64,000 nucleotides of DNA, taken from the NCBI RefSeq assembly GCF_003696215.1, contig NZ_RFFG01000016.1, forward strand, positions 61,357 to 125,356, given 5' to 3'. The notes below the pieces were generated by a model. It had not been told where the DNA came from. It searched no databases and was given only the letters and a program-made list of their open reading frames with translations. Positions within the stretch are counted from its first letter, which is position 1. Each line of letters starts with the position of its first letter. Of this stretch, positions 9,071-18,494 are shown one piece after another. The stretch is from Actinomadura harenae. GTDB taxonomy: Bacteria; Actinomycetota; Actinomycetes; Streptosporangiales; Streptosporangiaceae. The translations under genes and the position numbers were made by a program.

Positions 9071-9191
9071 CGTCTTCGCTCCTCCTGAGGTCCGGATCTG
9101 TGGGAGAGCCGTCCGTTCGCGCGGTGGGCCGCCGTCGGACCGCCGGTGAGACTGGAGTCAATCCAATTCATCGGCAGTTCGAGGAGACTCC

Positions 9192-9830
9192 GTGTTTGAA
9201 AGTATCGCGGGAATCGCCATTCCCGACACCGCACTGGTCCGCGAGGCCACCACACTCGTCAGGGAGGCGGCCGATGACACGCTTTTCCACCATTCTCGCC
9301 GGGTTTTCCTGTGGGGGTCGCTGAAGGCGGCCGCGCGAGGGCTCCAGGTGGACCCCGAGCTCGCCTACGTCGGTGGGCTGTTCCATGACCTGGGCCTGAC
9401 GCCGTCCTACGCCACCAAGAACCGGAGGTTCGAACTCGATGGCGCCGAGGCCGCGCGGGGTTTCCTGCTCGACCACGGCCGCTCCGAACGGGACGCCCGC
9501 GACGTCTGGCTGGCGATCGCCCTCCACACGACACCTGAGGTGCCCCTCCACCTCGCGCCGGAGGTCGCCGTGGTGACCCTGGGCGTCGAGACCGACGTCC
9601 TCGGGCTCGACCTGGACGAGATCACCGAGAAGCAGCGGGACGAGGTCGTCGCGGCGCATCCCCGCCCGGATTTCAAGAACCGCATCCTGCGGGCCTTCTA
9701 CCAGGGCATGGCCGACCGGCCGGACACCACCTTCGGAACCATGAACGACGACGTCCTGGCCCGCTTCGACCCCTCGTTCACCAGAACCGACTTCGTCGAC
9801 ATCGTCCAGGGCAACGCCTGGCCGGAATGA
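9192..9830 (+). CDS. HD-domain phosphohydrolase/hydratase-like protein
   Basis: Protein of 212 residues with the HD metal-site pattern: FHHSRRVF near residue 33, GLFHDLGL near 63 and a later ALHTTPE, which fits the H...HD...H/D order. The closest recognisable group is the small HD family that includes cyanamide-hydratase-like proteins; the substrate is not predictable. The GTG at 9192 has GAGGAG upstream. Its stop overlaps the start of the Fur gene (ATGA), so the two are probably translated together. That is unusual company for a Fur/catalase pair and suggests a role in oxidative or electrophile stress. Confidence 0.82.
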   Translation: MFESIAGIAIPDTALVREATTLVREAADDTLFHHSRRVFLWGSLKAAARGLQVDPELAYVGGLFHDLGLTPSYATKNRRFELDGAEAARGFLLDHGRSERDARDVWLAIALHTTPEVPLHLAPEVAVVTLGVETDVLGLDLDEITEKQRDEVVAAHPRPDFKNRILRAFYQGMADRPDTTFGTMNDDVLARFDPSFTRTDFVDIVQGNAWPE

Positions 9831-10273
9831 GCCCGCTCGGGCCCGATCCGGGAACGGCCGCCCAGCACCTCTCGGAACGGCTGCGCCGCGCCTCACTGCG
9901 GGTCACCAAGCAGCGCGTCGCCGTACTCCGCGTCCTGGAACAGCACCCGCATGCCGACGCCGGTTTCATCATCTGCGCCGTACGCGAGCGCTTCGGTGCG
10001 ATATCGGTGCAGGCCGCCTACGACGTGCTCGCGGCGCTGGACACTGCGGGGCTCGTCCGCAGGGTCGAGCTGGCCGGACCACCTGCCCGGTACGAACTGC
10101 GCATGGAGAACGACCACCATCACGCGGTGTGCCGCGCCTGCGGTGTCATCGCCGACATCGCCTGCGCCACCGGCGACGGATCCTGCCTGACGCCGTCGGC
10201 CGTCCACGGTTTCACCATCACCGAAGTCGAAGTGACCTATTGGGGCCTGTGCCCTTCCTGCACGACCACTTGA
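9827..10273 (+). CDS. Fur-family regulator (CatR/FurA-like) upstream of catalase
   Basis: Protein of 148 residues with the Fur layout: an N-terminal winged helix (RVTKQRVAVLRVLEQHPHADA) and a C-terminal dimerisation domain with NDHHHAVCRACG, then GLCPSC, the two Cys pairs that hold structural zinc. In actinomycetes, Fur homologues directly upstream of catalase (FurA/CatR type) repress it until peroxide oxidises the regulator. The ATG overlaps the stop of the HD gene, and the catalase starts 39 bp downstream. Autoregulation of the whole three-gene unit is likely by analogy. Confidence 0.9.
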   Translation: MSPLGPDPGTAAQHLSERLRRASLRVTKQRVAVLRVLEQHPHADAGFIICAVRERFGAISVQAAYDVLAALDTAGLVRRVELAGPPARYELRMENDHHHAVCRACGVIADIACATGDGSCLTPSAVHGFTITEVEVTYWGLCPSCTTT

Positions 10274-10312
10274 CACGACATCCCCTGCCATGCCATGCCA
10301 AAAGGAGAACTA

Positions 10313-11779
10313 ATGGCGTTCAAGGAGAACACCGAGCCGCTGACCACGGCGGCCGGAGCGCCGGTCACCGACAACCAGAACAGCCTGAGCGCCGGGCCCA
10401 GAGGCCCGATTCTGCTGCAGGACCTGTGGCTGATCGAGAAACTCGCCCACTTCGCACGTGAGGTCATCCCGGAACGGCGTATGCACGCGAAGGGGGCGGG
10501 CGCGTTCGGCACGTTCCGCGTCACCCGCGACATCTCCCGGTACACCAAGGCGGCCATCTTCAGCAGGGTCGGCAACGAGTGCGAGATGTTCGCGCGCTTC
10601 TCGACGGTCGCGGGAGAGCGCGGCGCGGCCGACGCCGAGCGCGACATCCGCGGCTTCGCGGTGCGCTTCTACACCGAAGAGGGCAACTGGGACGTGGTGG
10701 GCAACAACACCCCGGTCTTCTTCCACCGCGACCCGCTGAAGTTCCCCGACCTCAACCGGGCCGTCAAGCGCGACCCGCGCACCAACCTGCGGGACCCGGA
10801 GAACAACTGGGGCTTCTGGACGAACCTGCCCGAGTCCCTGCACCAGGTCACCATCATCATGAGCGACCGTGGGATCCCCAGGTCCTACCGGCACATGCAC
10901 GGCTTCGGCTCGCACACCTTCAGCCTGATCAACGCGGCCGGCGAGCGGCACTGGGTCAAGTTCCACTTCCGCACCCGGCAGGGCATCGAGAACCTGACCG
11001 ACGAGGAGGCGGCCACCGTCATCGCCCACGACCGTGAGTCGCACGGCCGCGACCTCTTCGAAGCGATCGAACGCGGCGACTTCCCGAAATGGACCCTGTA
11101 CGTGCAGGTCATGCCGGAGGCCGACGCGGCCGCCTACCGCTTCCATCCCTTCGACCTCACCAAGGTGTGGAGCAAGAAGGACTACCCGCTCATCGAGGTC
11201 GGCGAGTTCGAGCTCGACCGCAACCCCGACAACTACTTCGCCGACGTCGAACAGGCCGCCTTCACCCCGGCCAACCTCGTCCCCGGCATCTCCTACAGCC
11301 CCGACAAGATGCTCCAGGGAAGACTGTTCTCCTACGGGGACGCCGCCAGGTACCGGGTCGGGGTCAACCACCACCAGATCCCGGTGAACCACCCGCGGGC
11401 GGCCAGGCAGGTGAACACCTACCATCGCGACGGGGCGATGCGCGTCGACGGCAACCAGGGCGGAGTCCCCGGAGTCGAGCCGAACACCTTCGGCCGGTGG
11501 GCCGAGCAGCCGGCCTACGCGGACCCGGCCCAGGCCATCGGCTCGACCGCCGACCGCTTCGACTTCCGCGAGGACGACGACGACTACTTCACCCAGCCCG
11601 GCGACCTGTTCCGGCTGATGGACGCACGGGAGCAACAGGCCCTGTACGACAACACCGCCCGGGCGATCAAGGGCGCACGCCGCCAGACGGTCGACAAGCA
11701 CATCGAGAACTGCGCCAAGGCCGACCCCGCCTATGGCGAAGGGGTGCGGAAGGCATGCGAGGCATTCGGAGCCCTCTAG
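10313..11779 (+). CDS. katA: Monofunctional heme catalase
   Basis: Small-subunit clade catalase of 488 residues that converts hydrogen peroxide to water and oxygen in the cytoplasm. The distal His lies in [13 protein letters not shown] (His58), the distal Asn in VGNNTPVFF (about 131) and the proximal Tyr in [13 protein letters not shown] near residue 340. The length is normal for the family. AAAAGGAG precedes the ATG at 10313, favouring it over an in-frame ATG at 10295. The Fur-type gene directly upstream is the expected peroxide-responsive repressor. Confidence 0.97.
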   Translation: MAFKENTEPLTTAAGAPVTDNQNSLSAGPRGPILLQDLWLIEKLAHFAREVIPERRMHAKGAGAFGTFRVTRDISRYTKAAIFSRVGNECEMFARFSTVAGERGAADAERDIRGFAVRFYTEEGNWDVVGNNTPVFFHRDPLKFPDLNRAVKRDPRTNLRDPENNWGFWTNLPESLHQVTIIMSDRGIPRSYRHMHGFGSHTFSLINAAGERHWVKFHFRTRQGIENLTDEEAATVIAHDRESHGRDLFEAIERGDFPKWTLYVQVMPEADAAAYRFHPFDLTKVWSKKDYPLIEVGEFELDRNPDNYFADVEQAAFTPANLVPGISYSPDKMLQGRLFSYGDAARYRVGVNHHQIPVNHPRAARQVNTYHRDGAMRVDGNQGGVPGVEPNTFGRWAEQPAYADPAQAIGSTADRFDFREDDDDYFTQPGDLFRLMDAREQQALYDNTARAIKGARRQTVDKHIENCAKADPAYGEGVRKACEAFGAL

Positions 11780-11971
11780 CCACTCACGGGCGTCGACCTG
11801 GTGCTCTATTTGCCAGGCCGACGAGTGCGAAAGGTGTCCAGTTCTGATTGGCGTGCGGTGATTGCTGCCGGGGGCGGGACGTGATGGTGAAGGTGACCGG
11901 CAAAGGGGCTTGGCATCGGCACCGCTCGTCGAGCGGCCGCTGTCTCACCGACAACTGGAAGGGACCACGTC

Positions 11972-13309
11972 GTGGGTTCGATATCGGCAACGCCCTCGGC
12001 GCCTGGCCGACTACCGCTACTGGGACACGCCTGGCGGCTCTGGCGCGACCCGATGAAGTTCCTGCTGGACCTGCGCCTCGCGGGGAAGGTGGTCCGCGTC
12101 GACCTGGGGCGGATGAGGCTGTACTTCGCCACGGACCCGGCCCTGGTCCACCAGGTCCTGGTCACCCAATCCGGCAGCTTCGAGCGCGGGACGATATTCC
12201 AGCGTGCCAGGGCGGTCTTCGGCGAGGGGTTGGTGACCTCCGACGGGGAGCGGCACCACACGGACCGGCGGTTGATGCAGCCGGGATTCCACCGCGCACA
12301 GCTCGCCCGGTACACCACGCTCATGAACGACAATGCCCGTGAGCTGGCCGAGTCCTGGCATCCCGGCGACCGCGTCGCCCTTGACGAGGCGATGTACCAC
12401 CTCGCCATCACCAACCTCACCCAGGCGATGTTCTCCCACAGCCTCGACCGGGCCCACGCTCGGGAACTCGCCCGTCTGGTGCCGGTGATCGGTCAAGGCG
12501 CCCTCATGCGCGCCGTGCTGCCGCCGTCGCTGTCGGCCGCGCCGCTTCCGCTCAACCGCAGGTTCGACGCCGCCGCCGACGCCGTGCACGGCATCATCGA
12601 TCACATCATCGCCGCACGCCGCGCCGACCCCGGCGACCGGCAGGATCTGCTGACGCTCCTGCTCACCCTGCGTGACCCGGCCACTGGCAGACCGATGGAC
12701 GACTCGTGGATCCGCGACCAGGCCGTGACGATCCTCAACGCCGGGGTGGAGACCACCGCCACCACCCTGACCTGGGCCTTCCACGAGCTGAGCCGCCACC
12801 CCGAGATCCGCGAACAGGTCGAGGACGAGGTCGACGCGGTCGTCGGCCTCCGGCCGGTCGGACCGGACCAGGTGGCCGCGCTGGACTACACCGATCGTTT
12901 CCTCAAAGAGGTCACCCGCCTGCACTCGTTCCTGCTGCTCATCAGGCGCACCACCGCACCGGTGGAACTTGGCGGCGCCCATCTGCCCGCGGGCGCCGAG
13001 GTGGCCTACAGCCACTACGCGCTGCACCGCGACCCTCAGGTGTTCCCCAACCCCGACCGACTGGACCCCGGCCGCTGGCCGGCCCGGCGCGACACGTTCC
13101 TCCCGTTCAGCGCCGGCGTCCACAAATGCATCGGCGACACCTTCGCCTGGGACGAGACGGTCATCACCCTGGCCGCCATCGTCGTCAGGCACCGACTCGA
13201 CCTCGTCCCCGGGACCACCGTCCGCGCCAGGCCGGCGGTGCTGCCCAAGCCGGACAGGATGCCGATGATCGTCCAGCCCCGACACCACCGTGGGGGCTCT
13301 GACCGCTGA
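11972..13309 (+). CDS. Cytochrome P450 paired with terpene synthase (pentalenene-oxygenase-like)
   Basis: P450 of 445 residues, longer than the two near the left edge and of a different clade. The N-terminal PGRLPLLGHAWRLWRDP and LFAT/FERG regions resemble bacterial terpene oxidases such as PtlI (CYP183). I-helix AGVETT is at 257-262, EVTR at 313-316 and heme loop FSAGVHKCIG at 379-388 with Cys386. A GTG start at 11972 follows GGAAGGGA. Only 8 bp separate its stop from the terpene synthase, so the two are almost certainly co-transcribed and the P450 probably oxidises the cyclised hydrocarbon. The 190 bp upstream hold no gene and should contain the promoter. Confidence 0.93.
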   Translation: MGSISATPSAPGRLPLLGHAWRLWRDPMKFLLDLRLAGKVVRVDLGRMRLYFATDPALVHQVLVTQSGSFERGTIFQRARAVFGEGLVTSDGERHHTDRRLMQPGFHRAQLARYTTLMNDNARELAESWHPGDRVALDEAMYHLAITNLTQAMFSHSLDRAHARELARLVPVIGQGALMRAVLPPSLSAAPLPLNRRFDAAADAVHGIIDHIIAARRADPGDRQDLLTLLLTLRDPATGRPMDDSWIRDQAVTILNAGVETTATTLTWAFHELSRHPEIREQVEDEVDAVVGLRPVGPDQVAALDYTDRFLKEVTRLHSFLLLIRRTTAPVELGGAHLPAGAEVAYSHYALHRDPQVFPNPDRLDPGRWPARRDTFLPFSAGVHKCIGDTFAWDETVITLAAIVVRHRLDLVPGTTVRARPAVLPKPDRMPMIVQPRHHRGGSDR

Positions 13310-13317
13310 GAGGCCAC

Positions 13318-14325
13318 ATGACATCGCGAGACCAGGGATCGGGCACCTTCCGTGACCCGAACGGGAGCGCCATGCGACCGGCTTTGAGGATCCCGCCGCT
13401 GTACTGCCCCTTCCCCGACCATGTCCATCCCGACGCAGCGGAGATCGATCGCACCTCACTGAAGTGGCTCGACGGTTTCGGCCTCATCACCGACCCCGCC
13501 GTACGCGGACGCTTCGGCCGATCGAGGATCGGCTGGCAAGCCTCGAGTACGACACCACACGCTGATCGGGAGCTGGTGCAGCTCCACGCCGACTGGCAGA
13601 TGTGGCTGTTCGCCTTCGACGACGTCCGCTCAGAGGAATCCGAGGCGGGCATGCATCCCGGCCTGATGGCCCGGACCCTGGCGTCGTACCTGCGGATCCT
13701 CCAGGACCCCACAACGCAGGTGCCCGAGGACGATGCGTTCACTGCGGCGCTCCGGGACCTGCGCCACCGGCTGGAGGCGGTCGCGAGCCAGGCGCAGGTC
13801 GATCGGTTCGTCACCTCCGTGCTCGGCTACTGGTTCGCCCAGGTCTGGGAGGCCGCCAACAGGGCCGATGCGGCGTGGCCCACCGTCGAGGAATACGCCG
13901 CCATGCGCGTTCATACCGGCGCGGTACCGACCTGCCTGGCCTTGATCGATGTCGTCGGCGGATTCGAACTGGACGCCGCCGAGCTGGCCCGCCACGACGT
14001 GAAGGCGCTGACCACCAAAGCCGTCAACGTCGTCTGCTGGGCCAACGACATCCACTCCTACGAAAAGGAAGCGGCCCGCAGCAACCATCCCGTCAACCTG
14101 CCCGCGCTGCTGCACCGCCGTGACGGCGGCGGCATTCAGGAGGCCATCGACCTCGCCGCGAGGATGCACGACGACGAAGTCACCGCCTACCGCGACCTCC
14201 GCCACCGCACAGCGGCAGGGAAGAAACTGGAACGCTACCTGGACGGCCTGCAGTCATGGATGCGCGGCAACCTGACCTGGTCACTATCGACAGGCCGATA
14301 CCAGCAGACGGCCGACCAGACCTGA
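13318..14325 (+). CDS. Class I terpene synthase (sesquiterpene-cyclase type)
   Basis: Protein of 335 residues. The aspartate-rich motif is DDVRSE (101-106), and the NSE motif NDIHSYEKE (243-251) matches NDxxSxxKE exactly. A candidate diphosphate-sensor Arg lies in AAMRVHTG (about 197) and an RY pair near the C-terminus. These indicate Mg-dependent ionisation of a prenyl diphosphate, probably farnesyl diphosphate, followed by cyclisation. LYCPFPDHVHPDA is the typical bacterial N-terminal strand. The ATG at 13318 has GAGAGG upstream; an alternative ATG at 13372 also has GGGAG and lies nearer the conserved start. The product cannot be named: DDVRSE is not an aspartate-rich motif that I can tie to a known synthase. 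Confidence 0.93.
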   Translation: MTSRDQGSGTFRDPNGSAMRPALRIPPLYCPFPDHVHPDAAEIDRTSLKWLDGFGLITDPAVRGRFGRSRIGWQASSTTPHADRELVQLHADWQMWLFAFDDVRSEESEAGMHPGLMARTLASYLRILQDPTTQVPEDDAFTAALRDLRHRLEAVASQAQVDRFVTSVLGYWFAQVWEAANRADAAWPTVEEYAAMRVHTGAVPTCLALIDVVGGFELDAAELARHDVKALTTKAVNVVCWANDIHSYEKEAARSNHPVNLPALLHRRDGGGIQEAIDLAARMHDDEVTAYRDLRHRTAAGKKLERYLDGLQSWMRGNLTWSLSTGRYQQTADQT

Positions 14326-14382
14326 GGCACCCGCTCGACGGAACAGCGATCACGAGGGCGCGCGTCGCGGTGCGAGCACACC

Positions 14383-15282
14383 TCAGGGCCGGAGGGCGAA
14401 GAAGGCGTCGATGCGGCGGCGGTGGTAGTCGAGGTAGTCGTCGTCGAACCGGTCGCCGCGGCGGCGCGCCTGCTCGTAGCACGCGGCCTCGCGGCGCAGC
14501 CGGTGCCGGATCAGCTGGGCGACGGTCTCGTCGTCCATGGCGCCCGCCGTCCCGCCCGCCTCGAGGTAGTCGTCGACGAAGCGGCGGCGCTGCTCGAGGG
14601 TCGCGGCGTACTCGTCGGTCCACTCCAGTGCGACGGCCGCGACCTCCAGTTCGGGTGCGCCGACGATGGCCGTGTCCCAGTCCAGGACCGCGACGAGCCG
14701 TCCGTCCCGGGCGAGCGTGTTGCCGACGTAGTAGTCGCCGTGCAGCGGATGCCGAAGCGACCGGCGGCGATGGAACTCCAGCAGCCAGCGGTCGAGCTGC
14801 GGATCGGCGAGGTCGGGGACGTCCTGCGGCGGCTCGCCGTCCAGACCGCCCTCCAGAAACCCCGCCACCGGACGGGCCGGGGGCCGGAAATCGGCCAGGC
14901 CGCGATGGAGCCGCGCGAGGAGCCGCGCCCCTTCCCGGCGCATCGACTCCTCGCCGATGCCCGGCCACTCCCCCTCGACGAACGGCCAGACCGACACGGG
15001 CCGCCCGTCGACGCGGACGACCGTGGCCCCGCCGCGCGTGCGCAGGGGCGCGACCGCCTCCGGCACGGTCGCCGCCGCATGGGCGGCGACCGCGTGGCAC
15101 CACTCGGCCTCGGCGCTGCTCCACCCCAAGGGTCCGATCCGGATGACGAGGTCACCGGCCCGGTACGCCGCCGACTCCTCGCCGCCGTGCAGGCGCGTCG
15201 GCTCGTCCTCGATGCGCCGCCCCCACTCCGTCAGGACGGCGGCGCGCATGGCCGCGGTCAGCGGCGTCTCCACGGAAGCCAC
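14383..15282 (-). CDS. APH-family phosphotransferase
   Basis: Protein of 299 residues with the aminoglycoside-phosphotransferase/choline-kinase fold. The catalytic loop HGDYYVGNTL (near 197) and metal-binding LDWDTAIVGAPELE (near 214) are intact, and an N-terminal GGEESAAYRAGD stands in for the nucleotide loop. Such enzymes phosphorylate hydroxyls of antibiotics or small metabolites; the target is unknown. The gene is convergent with the terpene synthase across 57 bp. Start ATG at 15282. Confidence 0.87.
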   Translation of the reverse strand: MASVETPLTAAMRAAVLTEWGRRIEDEPTRLHGGEESAAYRAGDLVIRIGPLGWSSAEAEWCHAVAAHAAATVPEAVAPLRTRGGATVVRVDGRPVSVWPFVEGEWPGIGEESMRREGARLLARLHRGLADFRPPARPVAGFLEGGLDGEPPQDVPDLADPQLDRWLLEFHRRRSLRHPLHGDYYVGNTLARDGRLVAVLDWDTAIVGAPELEVAAVALEWTDEYAATLEQRRRFVDDYLEAGGTAGAMDDETVAQLIRHRLRREAACYEQARRRGDRFDDDYLDYHRRRIDAFFALRP

Positions 15283-15352
15283 CGTCCCGACCGTACCCGT
15301 CCACTCATGATCTTGGTCGGACAGCGCACGTCCCCGAGCTCCGCGAGAGGAG

Positions 15353-16264
15353 TCAGGAGATCGGCGTGGTCAGGTAATCGCCGTGCTCCATGTCTTCGAG
15401 TAGGGACGGGTGGGTGGGCGTCCAGCCGAGCAGCTCCTGGGTGTAAGCACTGCTGACGGGCCCGTCGATGCCGTAAAGGGTCGCCATGAACGGGTTCACG
15501 AAGTGCGTGGCGGCCTGGTCAGGCGTGAGCGAGACCGTGGGCAGGTCCAGGACACGGGCGATCGTCTCGGCGATGCTCTTCAGGGTGACGCCGCTTTCGG
15601 CCACTCCGTGCAGCACGCTGCCCGCCGGTGCCTTCTCCACTGCCAGGCGGAACAGGACCGCTGCATCGAGCCGGTGCACCGCAGGCCAGCGGTTCGTGCC
15701 GTCCCCGACGTAGGCCGAGACGCCGGTCTGCCGTGCGGTGGCGATGAGCATCGGGATGAATCCGTGGTCGTGCGGGCCGTGAACGGTCGGGGCGAGCCGG
15801 ACCACGCTCGCGCGCACTCCCCGGGCGGCGAAGTCCAGGCAGGCTCGCTCTCCCGCGATACGGAAGGCGGCGATCCCGGACGTGTCGGGTTCGTCCTTCT
15901 CGGTGGCCTCCCGGCCGGTGGGCATGACCAGGGTGCCCGAGGTGACGACGAGGGGCTTGCCGGAGTGTTCCAGCGGACGGCCGAGCGTCTCGATCGCGGT
16001 CCGGTCGCGCCTCATCATGTCGTCGGGGTCGGAGAAGTCGCCGCCGAAGGCCATGTGCAGAACACCGTCGGCGGCCTCGGCGCCGCTGCGCAGGCTGTCG
16101 AGGTCGTCCAGGGAGCCGGGGTGCGGCGTGGCCCCCAGTCCCTCCAGACGCGCGGCGGCGGCGTCCGAACGTGCCAGGCCGGTAACGCTGTGACCTGCCG
16201 CGATGAGCTCAGAGACAATCGCGGGACCGGTGAGGCCGGAACCGCCGGTGACAAAGAGATGCAT
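15353..16264 (-). CDS. Extended-SDR NAD(P)-dependent epimerase/reductase
   Basis: Protein of 303 residues. TGGSGLTG (6-13) is the Rossmann glycine motif and VTGLARSD ends the second strand. VTSGTLVMP follows the central strand. No clear YxxxK is visible; the corresponding region reads AFRIAGERACL, so this is probably an atypical SDR of the NmrA/epimerase kind. GGGAG precedes the ATG at 16264. It is divergent from the TetR gene at 16367 across a 102-bp spacer filled with inverted repeats, and is almost certainly the TetR target. Confidence 0.88.
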   Translation of the reverse strand: MHLFVTGGSGLTGPAIVSELIAAGHSVTGLARSDAAAARLEGLGATPHPGSLDDLDSLRSGAEAADGVLHMAFGGDFSDPDDMMRRDRTAIETLGRPLEHSGKPLVVTSGTLVMPTGREATEKDEPDTSGIAAFRIAGERACLDFAARGVRASVVRLAPTVHGPHDHGFIPMLIATARQTGVSAYVGDGTNRWPAVHRLDAAVLFRLAVEKAPAGSVLHGVAESGVTLKSIAETIARVLDLPTVSLTPDQAATHFVNPFMATLYGIDGPVSSAYTQELLGWTPTHPSLLEDMEHGDYLTTPIS

Positions 16265-16284
16265 GTGGATCTCCCACCTATCGC

Positions 16285-16316
16285 CAGTGACTGGCGCTAC
16301 TTAGCGCCAGTCACTG
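16285..16316. promoter_or_regulatory. Perfect inverted repeat, likely TetR operator
   Basis: Two perfect 15-bp arms, CAGTGACTGGCGCTA and its complement, flank a 2-bp centre. They lie 21 bp upstream of the minus-strand SDR gene and 51 bp upstream of the TetR start. Further half-site copies (GTCAGTGGCTGGCG, GGCCAGCGACTGAC) follow between about 16329 and 16363. Inside the large repeat, each arm carries a GCCAGTxACTGGC-type motif, so several dimers could bind side by side. Divergent placement makes it a shared operator for the SDR and TetR genes. Confidence 0.8.
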
Positions 16317-16366
16317 ACATTAAGTAGCGTCAGTGGCTGGCGTCAAGTGAGGCCAGCGACTGACAT

Positions 16367-16987
16367 ATGCACTATCCTCAGGACGTGCCACGAAGCGGAG
16401 CCGAAGCGCGCCGCCGCCTTCAGCAGGCGGCCTTGGACCTGTACCGGGAACACGGGTTCGACCAGACCACCACGGCCGAGATCGCCGCCCGGGCCGGCGT
16501 CAACGAGCGCACGTTCTTCCGGCACTTCCCGGACAAGCGCGAAGTGCTCTTCGACGGCGAGGCCGGCCTCCGCGCCACACTGACGCAGGCGGTGACCGAA
16601 GCCCCCGATGACCTGCAGCCGCTCGACGTGCTGCTCGGCGCCTTCCGCAAGGCCGAACGGATCCTCGAGGACAACCGCTCGTTCGCCGAACCACGAATGC
16701 AGGTCATCGCGGAAACGCCGGCCCTCCGCGAACGCGACCTGGCCAAATCAGCGGCCCTCACCGACGCGGTGGCGGACGCGCTACGACAGCGCGGCGTCGC
16801 CGACCGGCTGGCCGTCCTGGCCGCCAAAACCGGATGGGCCGTCTTCCATCAAGCCGTCCAGGCCTGGATCGACGACCCCTCGCAAACCCTGGACGCCCAA
16901 CTCCTCCAAGCCTTCGCCGACCTCCACACCCTCTCCGCGCCAACCACGAACCTGAACCCCGAGTCCCGTGCCCCGATCGCCCCATAA
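16367..16987 (+). CDS. TetR/AcrR-family regulator
   Basis: Protein of 206 residues with an N-terminal TetR HTH: ALDLYREHGFDQTTTAEIAARAGVNERTFFRHFPDKREVLF, in which the recognition helix is clear. The C-terminal two-thirds is helical and variable, as expected for a ligand-binding, dimerising domain. The ATG at 16367 is used here; a GTG at 16385 (VPRSGAEAR) is an equally typical start. Its likely operators are the inverted repeats at 16285-16363, and the divergent SDR gene is the expected target. Confidence 0.92.
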   Translation: MHYPQDVPRSGAEARRRLQQAALDLYREHGFDQTTTAEIAARAGVNERTFFRHFPDKREVLFDGEAGLRATLTQAVTEAPDDLQPLDVLLGAFRKAERILEDNRSFAEPRMQVIAETPALRERDLAKSAALTDAVADALRQRGVADRLAVLAAKTGWAVFHQAVQAWIDDPSQTLDAQLLQAFADLHTLSAPTTNLNPESRAPIAP

Positions 16988-17077
16988 GCGATCCTCAGCC
17001 CCGATCTGAGCCGGCGACGAAGGACCGCAGGATCTGCTTCTTGCAGGGGTATGGGCAGGTGTGGCTGCACGGCGTCG

Positions 17078-18316
17078 TCAGCCACCGCTGCCAGGGGCCG
17101 GGTCTTGGACGATGGTGCCCGTTGTGCCCTCGGCGGGTTCAATGCGCCAATGCGGAGGGAGCTGGTGCACGAGGGCGGTGTCGGACACCGTGATGATGCC
17201 TTCCAAAGCGTTGGCTCGGCCCTGGAAGTCCGCGCCAGGGAAATGGATGTCGGCCTCGAAGGTCACACCGCGAAAGGTCGTGTCGCCGGCGAAGGTGGCG
17301 TCTGAGAACAGGGCGCGCCCGGTGAATCTCGTCTCCCCGAACACGGCGTGGCCGGTGAAGGTCGTGCGACCAAAGAACGCGCCGCCGCCGAATGTCAGGT
17401 CGACGAAGCCGACCAGGCCTCCGGTGAAGCCGGCGCCATGGAACTCAGCGTCGCCGCTGAACTCGCCGCTGAAGAGGGTGTCGCCGGTGAACGTTGCATA
17501 GTGGAAGAAACCCCGGGAGACTCGGCAGTCGAACAGGCTGAAGTCGATGAGTGTGGCGCCGGTGAGGTCGAGCTCGATGTCAGCCCAGAACTGGTCAGTG
17601 GCGGGGCGCAGCCGCGCGCCCAGGATCCGCTGGGCGGTCAGGCGCACATGGCGTTCCTGCTCCCAATCGGTAGCACGGGCATGGCCGGCGCTGGTCAAGG
17701 TGACCCGGTCGGGTGCGGTGAGGGAGGCCAGTTCCTCTTCCGAGACCTCGGGCTCCGGTCGCTCAACTGGAAACGGCATCCTCAGGTAGGCGCAGATGAT
17801 GTTGACGATCGTCTGCCGGTGTCCGGGGTTGCCGTTGGCAAGTCGCTCCAGTGTGTACAGAGCGGTGAGGCGCACTGGGGCCTTGTCGGAGCCGAGTTGC
17901 TCGGCGGCTGCGTTGTACAGCTCGGTGACCCGGCGCTCGATCGCGTCCTGGCGCCGTTCGGCGGCGTCCAGCTCGTTCAGCGCGGTGGCGAGCTCTGCAT
18001 GACGCTGCCGACGGAACGCCAGCATCAACCCGACCGCCGCACCCGCGCCGGCACCGGCGGCCAGCCCGGTGCGGACCGCATCCACCCGGATCCGGGCCCG
18101 CTCGGTCCCCGCTTGGGCACCGTCGGCGACCTCCAGCAGCCACGCGGTCGTCAGCCAGATCGCCGTAGCTGCAGCCCCGGCGGCAAGCAGCATCCACAAC
18201 CCCGCTGCCAACGGCCGCACTCGCAACGGCCGACTCGCACGCCGCTCCCGCGCGCTGGCCCAACCGCGCCGCGCCAGCTCCACTCCGCGCTCTGCCCGAC
18301 TGTTCACAACGATCAT
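17078..18316 (-). CDS. Membrane-anchored pentapeptide-repeat protein
   Basis: Protein of 412 residues. Two hydrophobic segments (about 33-62 and 87-103) form a hairpin anchor. A charged helical stretch (about 105-185, with APVRLTALYTLERLANG) resembles the N-terminal region of many actinomycete pentapeptide proteins. From about residue 235 to 370 comes an A(D/N)LxF-type repeat, for example FTGDTLFSGEFSGDAEFHG, predicted to form a right-handed quadrilateral beta-helix. Function is unknown; this architecture is common in actinomycetes and no ligand can be inferred. It is convergent with the TetR gene. Confidence 0.85.
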   Translation of the reverse strand: MIVVNSRAERGVELARRGWASARERRASRPLRVRPLAAGLWMLLAAGAAATAIWLTTAWLLEVADGAQAGTERARIRVDAVRTGLAAGAGAGAAVGLMLAFRRQRHAELATALNELDAAERRQDAIERRVTELYNAAAEQLGSDKAPVRLTALYTLERLANGNPGHRQTIVNIICAYLRMPFPVERPEPEVSEEELASLTAPDRVTLTSAGHARATDWEQERHVRLTAQRILGARLRPATDQFWADIELDLTGATLIDFSLFDCRVSRGFFHYATFTGDTLFSGEFSGDAEFHGAGFTGGLVGFVDLTFGGGAFFGRTTFTGHAVFGETRFTGRALFSDATFAGDTTFRGVTFEADIHFPGADFQGRANALEGIITVSDTALVHQLPPHWRIEPAEGTTGTIVQDPAPGSGG

Positions 18317-18494
18317 TCAAGGCGCTTCGCCCCTCCGGCGCGGGCCGGTGGCCACAAGAGGGCGGACACAGGGGGCTTGAGTTGGCATTGGGAACAGTCA
18401 CGTCGACGTCAACCGAGGCGCCACCGAGGGCGGCCACCGACCAGGTGCGCGCGATACCTGTCGTCGATCAAGGGGGCGATGGCGCGACGCCCCG

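Noticed and set aside
10310..11701. Long minus-strand open frame opposite the catalase gene
   Set aside because: It mirrors the catalase codons, has no domain and no ribosome binding site; a GC-skew shadow.
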